Source: Paracoccaceae bacterium (GTDB lineage: Bacteria > Pseudomonadota > Alphaproteobacteria > Rhodobacterales > Rhodobacteraceae). Taken from it: 8,041 nucleotides of DNA. Made by a program: the position numbers and the translations under genes. Under the pieces are notes generated by a model. It did no database searches, had not been told where the DNA came from, and worked only from the letters and a program-made list of their open reading frames with translations. The stretch lies in NCBI GenBank assembly GCA_003250135.1, contig QKHF01000314.1, positions 1 through 8,041 on the forward strand, in the 5' to 3' direction. Shown here in pieces: positions 1-5,180 of this stretch (position 1 is the stretch's first letter; each line of letters opens with the position of its first letter).

Positions 1-1
1 G

Positions 2-190
2 ACCGCCAACGGCACCGTCCGCGGCGCGCCTGTGATGCTCGACCGTTTCGAATTCGCCGGCATTGAGGATCGCCGGGTGCGCGCCACGGTGAATGAGGGC
101 GACCTGCGAGTCTCCCTGTTGGGGATGAGCTTCCTGTCGCGATTCACCCGCATCGCCATCGAGGGCGACCGGTTGATTCTGACCCGCTGA
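2..190 (+). CDS. Retropepsin-like aspartic protease, C-terminal end (partial)
   Basis: This is the last 62 codons of a gene whose start lies upstream of the window; it ends with TGA at 188-190. The visible peptide runs TANGTVRGAPVMLDRFEFAG and later contains LLGMSFLSRF followed by the ending IEGDRLILTR. These are the flap-side 'T.NG....' strand and the 'LLGMSFL.RF......GDRLIL' ending typical of the clan AA retropepsin-like proteases common in alphaproteobacteria (the TIGR02281 type), which are often anchored in the inner membrane. The catalytic DTG would lie in the missing part, so activity cannot be judged. The next gene starts 48 bases downstream on the same strand, and no clear terminator separates them. 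The family call is a recognition from a short tail; the substrate is unknown. Confidence 0.75.
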   Translation, partial: TANGTVRGAPVMLDRFEFAGIEDRRVRATVNEGDLRVSLLGMSFLSRFTRIAIEGDRLILTR

Positions 191-218
191 TCGTCACAAA
201 GCTTGACGTCGCCGCCGC

Positions 219-233
219 CGGGGAATAGCCCCG
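219..233 (+). promoter_or_regulatory. Small GC hairpin in front of marC
   Basis: CGGGG (219-223), loop AATAG, CCCCG (229-233) forms a five-pair all-GC stem that ends five bases before the marC ATG at 239. The only Shine-Dalgarno-like run upstream of that ATG, GGGGAA at 220-225, lies largely in its left arm. No T-run follows, so it is not an intrinsic terminator. A role in limiting translation is inference; a stem this short can occur by chance in GC-rich DNA. Confidence 0.3.
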
Positions 234-238
234 CGACG

Positions 239-880
239 ATGTTTGAGATTTTCCTCACCTCGTTCGCCACCCTTTTCGTGGTGGTCGACCCGCCCGGGCT
301 GGCGCCGCTGTTCGTGGCGCTGACCGCCGGCGTGCCGCCCGAGCGCCGCCGTAGAATAGCAATTCGGGGCGTCGCCGTCGGAACCGGCGTTCTGCTGGTC
401 TTCGGGCTGTTCGGCGAGGCGGTGCTGGAGTTGATCGGCGTCGGCCTGCCCGCCTTCCGAATCTCGGGCGGCCTGATGCTGTTCTTCATCGCCATGGAGA
501 TGCTGTTCGAAAAGCGCGACGAGCGCCGCGCCAAGACCGCGCAGGGCGAAATAGAGCACGCCGATCCGGGACACGACCCTTCGGTGTTTCCTCTCGGCAC
601 GCCGCTGATCGCAGGGCCCGGCGCAATGGCCTCGATGATCCTGCTGATCGGCCAGCATTCCGGCGACATCACGGCGCAACTCGCCGTCTATGTCGCGCTT
701 CTTCTGGTGCTGGCGCTCTCTCTGGCGACATTCTTCGCGGGCGGCTGGATGGAGCGGATGCTGGGCCAAACCGGCATCAGCGTCGTCACGCGCCTGCTGG
801 GCGTGCTGTTGGGCGCGCTTGCGGTGCAATTCGTGCTGGACGGCCTGAAGGCTTATGGGGTCTTCCCCGGCCTCAGCTAG
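239..880 (+). CDS. MarC family integral membrane protein
   Basis: This 213-residue protein is almost entirely hydrophobic and matches the MarC (UPF0056) family of inner-membrane proteins in length and motifs. It opens MFEIFLTSFATLFVVVDPPG, contains DPPGLAPLF (17-25), the segment FRISGGLMLFFIAMEML (73-89), and SVFPLGTPLIAGPGAM (115-130), where the P-L-x-AGPG signature is diagnostic. About six membrane segments can be drawn, with a charged loop at 91-114 between the third and fourth. An in-frame TTG at 203 would add 12 residues (TSPPPGNSPAT) but has no ribosome binding site, and family members begin at the position of ATG 239, so I chose that. The molecular function of the family is unsettled; the original link to multiple antibiotic resistance in E. 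coli was not upheld. The gene ends in the same CTAG as the convergent holC. Confidence 0.88.
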   Translation: MFEIFLTSFATLFVVVDPPGLAPLFVALTAGVPPERRRRIAIRGVAVGTGVLLVFGLFGEAVLELIGVGLPAFRISGGLMLFFIAMEMLFEKRDERRAKTAQGEIEHADPGHDPSVFPLGTPLIAGPGAMASMILLIGQHSGDITAQLAVYVALLLVLALSLATFFAGGWMERMLGQTGISVVTRLLGVLLGALAVQFVLDGLKAYGVFPGLS

Positions 881-1344
881 GCGTTGCTTTCGGCCTTCCT
901 GACCCAGCGACCGGCGTCGTCCTGCGCCCAGTAGACCGCTTTCAGCCCTGCGTCAGAGACCGCCTTCCAGTCGCCGCGCGCCGCGGCCACCGCCTGTTCG
1001 TCATGGCCGTCGAACATCAGGATGACGCGCTGATACGGAGTGAAGCCGTCCACGGAAACCTCTGCGCCGTCGACCAGAAACAGGATATCCGGCGCGTTCG
1101 GCGTCTCTGTCCCCGCAGTCAGATAAATCGGCTGCCGCGCGCCCGGCCCGTCCTGCGGCCCGCCATGGGGCAGGAACGCTTCGTCCCGATAGGTCCAGAG
1201 ATGCGCGTTCAGCGCTTCTGCGCGCTCGCGTGAGCCCGCCCGGACCAGCGCGCGCCAGCCACGCTCCAGAGTTTTTTCCAGCAACTCGGGCAGAGCCTGC
1301 TCCAGCGGACGACGGGTCAGGTGGTAAAACAGCACCTCGGCCAA
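877..1344 (-). CDS. holC: DNA polymerase III subunit chi
   Basis: The chi subunit belongs to the clamp-loader assembly of the replicative polymerase and in E. coli bridges psi and the single-strand binding protein SSB in the cytoplasm. The 155-residue product shows the family pattern: FYHLTRRPLEQALPELLEKT near the start, RGWRALVRAGSRERAEAL, then LWTYRDEAFLPHG (49-61), QPIYLT, the PNAPDILFLVDGA strand, VILMFDGHDEQAVAAAR and finally a W-K...YWAQDDAGRW ending. It is typical in length for alphaproteobacterial chi. The start is TTG at 1344: homologues begin (M)AEVLFYHL-like, and GAGGG at 1353-1357 sits eight bases before it. It follows pepA with only four bases between stop and start, so it should be co-transcribed and probably translationally coupled. 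The pepA-holC order is conserved in many proteobacteria. No psi (holD) gene is in the window. Confidence 0.93.
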   Translation of the reverse strand: MAEVLFYHLTRRPLEQALPELLEKTLERGWRALVRAGSRERAEALNAHLWTYRDEAFLPHGGPQDGPGARQPIYLTAGTETPNAPDILFLVDGAEVSVDGFTPYQRVILMFDGHDEQAVAAARGDWKAVSDAGLKAVYWAQDDAGRWVRKAESNA

Positions 1345-1348
1345 AGGC

Positions 1349-2827
1349 TTAGCCCTCGAACTTGTCCCGGATCAGCTGGTCCAGCGTCCGCACGCCCCAG
1401 CCCGTTGCGCCCTTCGGGCTCAGCGGCTTGTTCTCCTTCGTCGAGGTCACGCCCGCGATGTCGACATGAATCCAGGGCACCCCCTCCTTCACGAAGCGCT
1501 TGAGGAACTGCGCCGCGGTGATCGCGCCTGCCGGGCGCCCGCCCACGTTCTTCACATCCGCCACGCGTGATTTCAGCAGCTTGTCGTAGGCGTCGCTCAA
1601 CGGCATGCGCCAGGCGTTCTCGCCCGCCGTCTTGGCCGCCTCGCCAAACGCCGCCGCCAGATCGTCGTCCGAAGCGAAATAGCCCGCATTCTCCGCCCCC
1701 AACGCCACCACGATCGCTCCGGTCAGCGTGGCGAGATCGATCATCGCGGCAGGCTTGTAGGCCTCCTGCGCGTGCCACATCACATCCGCGAGCACGAGTC
1801 TCCCTTCGGCGTCGGTGTTGATGACCTCGATCGTGTCGCCCTTCATCGACCGGACCACGTCGCCCGGACGCTGCGCCATCCCGTCGGGCATGTTTTCGAC
1901 CAGTCCAACAATCCCCACGACATTGGCCTTGGCCTTGCGCTTGGCGAGGGCGCGCATCACGCCCGCCACGACCCCGGCGCCGCCCATGTCCGTGGTCATC
2001 TCTTCCATGCCCGCCGCAGGCTTCAGGGAGACGCCGCCGGTGTCGAAGGTGACGCCCTTGCCTATCAGGGCCAGCGGCGCCTCGTCCCCGCCGCCCATCC
2101 ATTTCATCGTCACGACCTTGGAGCCTGAGGCCGAGCCCCGCCCCACCGCCAGAAGCGCGCGCATGCCCATCGCCTCCAGCGCGTCTTCGTCGAGAACCGA
2201 GATCTCCAGCCCAAGGCCCGACATGGTCGCGAGGCGTGCAGCGAAGGCCTCGGTGGTCAGCACGTTGGCTGGCTCGTTCACCAGATCGCGCGTGAAAAAC
2301 ACGCCATCGGCCAGCGCCATCAGCGGCTGCGCCGCCTTCGCCGCCTCGTCGGGGCTGGGGCAACGCACCCGTAGCGCGCCGCCCACATCGTCCTGGTCGC
2401 CGGTCTTGTGATCGACAAACGCATAGCGCCGCAGGACCGCGCCAAAGGCCGCCTCCGCCGCCAGCGCCGGATCGCCCAGACCATCGGCCAGAAAAGTCGT
2501 CTCCTCGCCCGCGGTGCGCGCGCCGATGGCGCCGCCGATCCTTCGGGCCGCAGCTGCGTCCAAAGGCTCGCTTCCAAGCCCGACCACCAGCACCGCGTCC
2601 GCCGTCAGCCCCATCGGGAACAGCAGCTTCTCCACATCCCCCAATTTGCACTTGAACCCGGCCGAGGCCGCCAGCCGAGAAATCGCTCCGGCGCAGGCCT
2701 CATCCAGCGCCTTGCCCGCCGGTGACAATTCGCCGCCCTCGCCCACTGTCGCGACCAAGGTGCCTGTCAGCCGCGTAAGATCTCCGAAATCGGGGTCGGA
2801 GAAGGTGATCTCGATGGGTCGGGTCAA
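1349..2827 (-). CDS. pepA: Leucyl aminopeptidase, M17 family (cytosol aminopeptidase)
   Basis: This enzyme releases N-terminal residues, preferably leucine, from peptides in the cytoplasm using two metal ions; family members are hexamers. Numbered from the start chosen here (492 residues, normal for the family), the N-terminal domain covers about 1-160 and the catalytic domain 161-492. All expected active-site residues are visible: K257 and D262 in IGKGVTFDTGG, catalytic K269 in SLKPAAGME, D280 in TTDMGGAG, and D339, E341 and R343 in the signature NTDAEGRL (337-344). An in-frame ATG at 2881 would add 18 residues (MALPLSQFKRKALSRRRN), but it lacks a ribosome binding site. TTG at 2827 has AGGAG seven bases upstream and yields MTRPIEITFSDPDF, a normal family start. 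The gene heads a pepA-holC operon and is divergent from lptF. In E. coli PepA is also a DNA-binding recombination and regulatory factor; whether that applies here cannot be seen. Confidence 0.96.
   Translation of the reverse strand: MTRPIEITFSDPDFGDLTRLTGTLVATVGEGGELSPAGKALDEACAGAISRLAASAGFKCKLGDVEKLLFPMGLTADAVLVVGLGSEPLDAAAARRIGGAIGARTAGEETTFLADGLGDPALAAEAAFGAVLRRYAFVDHKTGDQDDVGGALRVRCPSPDEAAKAAQPLMALADGVFFTRDLVNEPANVLTTEAFAARLATMSGLGLEISVLDEDALEAMGMRALLAVGRGSASGSKVVTMKWMGGGDEAPLALIGKGVTFDTGGVSLKPAAGMEEMTTDMGGAGVVAGVMRALAKRKAKANVVGIVGLVENMPDGMAQRPGDVVRSMKGDTIEVINTDAEGRLVLADVMWHAQEAYKPAAMIDLATLTGAIVVALGAENAGYFASDDDLAAAFGEAAKTAGENAWRMPLSDAYDKLLKSRVADVKNVGGRPAGAITAAQFLKRFVKEGVPWIHVDIAGVTSTKENKPLSPKGATGWGVRTLDQLIRDKFEG
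1353..1357 (-). promoter_or_regulatory. Ribosome binding site deciding the holC TTG start
   Basis: On the minus strand GAGGG lies within the last sense codons of pepA, with eight bases to the TTG at 1344. The pepA stop (TAA, 1349-1351) lies between the site and the start, so ribosomes terminating on pepA would release next to the holC start. Confidence 0.6.
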
Positions 2828-2834
2828 GTTGCGT

Positions 2835-2839
2835 CTCCT
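2835..2839 (-). promoter_or_regulatory. Ribosome binding site deciding the pepA TTG start
   Basis: Minus-strand AGGAG is followed by seven bases and TTG at 2827. It is the strongest Shine-Dalgarno match near the 5' end of pepA. The ATG at 2881, preceded by GCATCGAGT, has nothing comparable. This supports placing the divergent intergenic region at 2828-2936. Confidence 0.7.
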
Positions 2840-2854
2840 GCTCAGCGCCTTGCG

Positions 2855-2884
2855 TTTAAACTGACTGAGAGGTAACGCCATACT
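2855..2884 (+). promoter_or_regulatory. Possible sigma70-type promoter for lptF
   Basis: TTTAAA (2855-2860) and CATACT (2879-2884) are separated by 18 bases, and each matches four of six consensus positions. Transcription would begin near 2890, about 45 bases before the lptF start and right at the GC hairpin. The match is weak, and I found no better candidate in the gap. I see no convincing promoter for pepA on the other strand, although it must start in or near this gap or within the start of lptF. Confidence 0.22.
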
Positions 2885-2890
2885 CGATGC

Positions 2891-2910
2891 GGCGCCAGCG
2901 CTTCGGCGCC
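2891..2910. promoter_or_regulatory. GC inverted repeat in the pepA/lptF divergent gap
   Basis: GGCGCC at 2891-2896 and again at 2905-2910 form a six-pair stem around an eight-base loop AGCGCTTC. The same bases allow a second, exclusive fold: GCGC (2898-2901), loop TTCG, GCGC (2906-2909), which on the plus strand would be a C(UUCG)G tetraloop, a very stable RNA loop. No T-run follows, so it is not a terminator. It lies 27 bases before the lptF start and could be leader RNA structure or a protein site; the role is inference. Confidence 0.35.
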
Positions 2911-2912
2911 CT

Positions 2913-2923
2913 CAAGGTCCTTG
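2913..2923. repeat. Short perfect palindrome CAAGG-T-CCTTG
   Basis: Two five-base arms surround a single central base, just after the larger inverted repeat and 13 bases before the lptF start. The one-base spacer prevents a full RNA hairpin, so if it matters at all it would be as a DNA-binding site for a dimer. Chance is a real alternative. Confidence 0.25.
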
Positions 2924-2936
2924 GAACGGTCGGGTC

Positions 2937-4064
2937 GTGAACGAAATCGACAGATATCTCTTCCGTTCTCTTCTCGGCCCCTTCGCCTTTTTCGCGATCG
3001 TGCTGACCGGTCTCGTCTGGCTGACGCAATCTCTGAACATCATCGACACGGTCGTGAACCGGGGGCAAAGCGCGCTGGTTTTCGCCGAACTGACGGCCAT
3101 GTTGCTGCCGCTGGTTCTGGCTGCGGCGCTGCCGATCTCGGCCTTCGCGGCGACGCTCTATACGATGCACCGGCTCTACTCGGAATCCGAGATCGTGGTC
3201 ATGCTCTCGGTGGGCATGAGCGGCATCCGCCTGGCCCGACCGGTCATTCTGTTCGGCGCGCTGGTCACGACGGCCATGCTCGTCGACACGCTCTATCTGA
3301 TGCCGACCGCGTCGCAACAAATGAAATCCCGTGTTGCGGAGCTGCGCGGAGACCTCGCCACGGCGCTTATTCGCGACGGCAGATTTCTGAACCCCGCAAG
3401 CGGGCTGACCGTCTATGTGCGCGAGATCCCGAGGACCGGAGAGATGCTGGGCGTGTTCGCGCATGACCAGCGCGACCCGAAACAGGAGATCACATACACC
3501 GCAGAACGCGCCGCGATGCTGAACACCGAGGAAGGCCCCCGGCTGATCATGTTCGACGGCGTCGGGCAGACCCGCGACAAGGAAACCGGCGAATTGTCGG
3601 TTCTGCGCTTCGATCGGTTCGTCTTCGATCTGGCCGAGTTCATGTCGGATCCGGAACAGAGGGGCAAAAAGCCCAGCGAGCACTACATCGCCGACCTTCT
3701 GAACCCGCCGGAGCACATCACGAGCGAGAAGGATCGGGCGAAGTTCCAGACCGAAGGCTATGAGCAACTCACGGCGCCCCTCTACGGACTCGCCCTTCCC
3801 CTCGTGGCGTTGGCGATCCTTCTGGGCGGGGGACACCGGCGCCGCGGCTATGAACGGCGCATCGCCGCCGCCGCCGTCGTCGCCCTGCTGGTTCGCCTCA
3901 GCGGGTTTGCGATCAAGGGCGCTGCTACGAGCACAGGCTGGCTGGCGCCGGCGCTCTTCATTCCGCCTCTGATCGCGATCGTGATCTCCTGTATCGCGCT
4001 CATGCGCGGCTCCAATACGCCAGCGCCAACCGTCGCGCCTGCGGCGCAGGAGGGGGCGGCATGA
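2937..4064 (+). CDS. lptF: LPS export ABC transporter permease LptF
   Basis: LptF pairs with LptG and the ATPase LptB to extract lipopolysaccharide from the inner membrane and push it onto the LptC/LptA bridge. The 375-residue protein begins NEIDRYLFRSLLGPF, the usual LptF opening. Membrane segments can be drawn at about 13-33, 50-77, 100-124, 280-298, 305-327 and 335-356. The stretch at about 125-270 between segments three and four is the periplasmic jellyroll domain that hands LPS on. YSESEIVVMLSVGMS (81-95) is the cytoplasmic coupling helix that contacts LptB. The start is GTG at 2937 with only a weak site (GGAA, 2923-2926), but no other start fits the conserved N terminus. The Ala/Pro-rich tail after 358 is not conserved. 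The stop overlaps the lptG start in ATGA (4061-4064). The gene is divergent from pepA, as in E. coli. LptB and LptC are not encoded in this window. Confidence 0.95.
   Translation: MNEIDRYLFRSLLGPFAFFAIVLTGLVWLTQSLNIIDTVVNRGQSALVFAELTAMLLPLVLAAALPISAFAATLYTMHRLYSESEIVVMLSVGMSGIRLARPVILFGALVTTAMLVDTLYLMPTASQQMKSRVAELRGDLATALIRDGRFLNPASGLTVYVREIPRTGEMLGVFAHDQRDPKQEITYTAERAAMLNTEEGPRLIMFDGVGQTRDKETGELSVLRFDRFVFDLAEFMSDPEQRGKKPSEHYIADLLNPPEHITSEKDRAKFQTEGYEQLTAPLYGLALPLVALAILLGGGHRRRGYERRIAAAAVVALLVRLSGFAIKGAATSTGWLAPALFIPPLIAIVISCIALMRGSNTPAPTVAPAAQEGAA
4048..4053 (+). promoter_or_regulatory. Strong ribosome binding site of lptG inside lptF
   Basis: A full AGGAGG lies within the last codons of lptF, seven bases before the lptG ATG. 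Combined with the four-base ATGA overlap, it suggests coupled and possibly matched translation of the two partners of the heterodimer. Confidence 0.75.
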
Positions 4065-5146
4065 GCTGGACCCTGTCCCGATACATCGCCGGCCGGTTCT
4101 TCAGCGCGCTTCTCATCTCCCTGCTGTCGGTCCTGCTGATCGTCATCCTGGTCGATCTGATCGAGCGGCTGCGCGGCGCTGACGCGACTTTCGGCATGCT
4201 GTTGTGGCTCTCGGTTTTGCGCGCGCCAACGCTCGCGGCAAAGGCCCTGCCCTTCGCCGTGCTGCTGGCCGCCATGATCAGCTATTCGCGGCTCGCGCGC
4301 AGCAGCGAGTTGACGGTGGCGCGCGCGGCGGGCCTGTCATCCTGGCGTCTTCTGGCGCCCGGCGTGTGCACCGCGGTTGCGATGGGCTTGATCGCCTTCT
4401 CCGCCTACAACCCGATCGCCGCGGCGATGGCGGATCGCTATGACGTCCTGACCGCGCGGATCGGCGGCGACGTCAACCGCCTCTCCGTTTCCGCCGAGGG
4501 CGTTTGGCTTCGGCAGGGCGACCGCGACTCTCAGTTCGTGATCCATGCGGATTCGGCCAGCGCCACGGCGACGGAATTGCGCGACGTGACCTTTTTCGAG
4601 TTCGCCAATGGCGAAAATCTCGTGCGGCGGATCGACGCCGAAACCGCCGAGCTCACTCAGGGCGCCTGGCTTCTGAGGGGCGTCGACTACTGGGACTTCA
4701 CGCTGGACGACGCGATCGCACGGGTTCCCCTGAACTTCCACCAGGTGCCAACGTCGATCACGCCCGATGAAGTGATCGAAGGGGTGGCCAGCCCCGAAAC
4801 CATTTCCTTCTGGAAGCTGCCGAAATTCATAGAATCGCTGGAGAAATCCGGCTTCTCAGCCCGCCGCCACCGGATCTACTGGCATGCGCAGCTGACCACG
4901 CCGCTTCTCTTCGCGGCGATGATGTTGATCGGCGCCGCCTTCTCCATGCGTCCGGCGCGGTTCGGCGGTCTGGGCTTGATGGCGCTGGGCTGCGTCATCA
5001 CCGGCCTCGGCTATTATTTCATCTCCGACCTCAGCCTGGCGCTCGGGTTCTCGGGCGGCGCTCCGCTCATCGCCGCCGCCTGGGCGCCGCCGGTGGCGGC
5101 GCTGTTCCTCGCTGTGGGATTGCTCCTGCATCTCGAAGACGGGTAA
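4061..5146 (+). CDS. lptG: LPS export ABC transporter permease LptG
   Basis: LptG is the second permease of the LptB2FG exporter in the inner membrane. The 361-residue protein has the expected plan: an amphipathic start SWTLSRYIAGRFF, membrane segments at about 11-31, 50-76, 97-117, 277-296, 303-322 and 335-356, and a periplasmic jellyroll at about 120-265. The coupling helix SSELTVARAAGLSSWRL is at 81-97. The stretch around 251-305 is the LptG hallmark: W-K-LP-FIESLEKSGFSARRH, then WHAQLTTPLLFAAMMLIGAAF, then SMRPARFGG. This separates it from LptF. The ATG at 4061 overlaps the lptF stop by four bases and has a perfect AGGAGG. The gene is followed after 34 bases by lptD, with no terminator between them, so one transcript is likely. 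Confidence 0.95.
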   Translation: MSWTLSRYIAGRFFSALLISLLSVLLIVILVDLIERLRGADATFGMLLWLSVLRAPTLAAKALPFAVLLAAMISYSRLARSSELTVARAAGLSSWRLLAPGVCTAVAMGLIAFSAYNPIAAAMADRYDVLTARIGGDVNRLSVSAEGVWLRQGDRDSQFVIHADSASATATELRDVTFFEFANGENLVRRIDAETAELTQGAWLLRGVDYWDFTLDDAIARVPLNFHQVPTSITPDEVIEGVASPETISFWKLPKFIESLEKSGFSARRHRIYWHAQLTTPLLFAAMMLIGAAFSMRPARFGGLGLMALGCVITGLGYYFISDLSLALGFSGGAPLIAAAWAPPVAALFLAVGLLLHLEDG

Positions 5147-5180
5147 GACTGTACTAAGGCGAGAGACGGAGCAGGACTCG

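Noticed and set aside
203..208. TTGACG resembling a -35 box before marC
   Set aside because: No acceptable -10 element lies 16-19 bases downstream; that stretch is GC-rich (TAGCCC).
194..829. A 211-codon antisense open frame over marC
   Set aside because: The composition is Gln/Arg/His-rich, typical of the reverse strand of hydrophobic genes. The opposite strand has an unmistakable MarC.
1317..2651. A 444-codon open frame on the minus strand in another frame of pepA
   Set aside because: The translation is dominated by Gly, Arg and Ala without any domain, and the proper pepA frame holds every catalytic motif. It is a frame shadow of GC-rich coding DNA.
2856..3836. A 326-codon antisense open frame over lptF
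   Set aside because: Its Arg/His/Gln-rich product has no recognisable motif, and it lies opposite a clear LptF with all family features.
5175..5179. GACTC (GANTC, the CcrM methylation site of alphaproteobacteria) next to the lptD start
   Set aside because: GANTC occurs at several other places in the window, including inside genes, so a single site is not evidence of methylation-dependent control.
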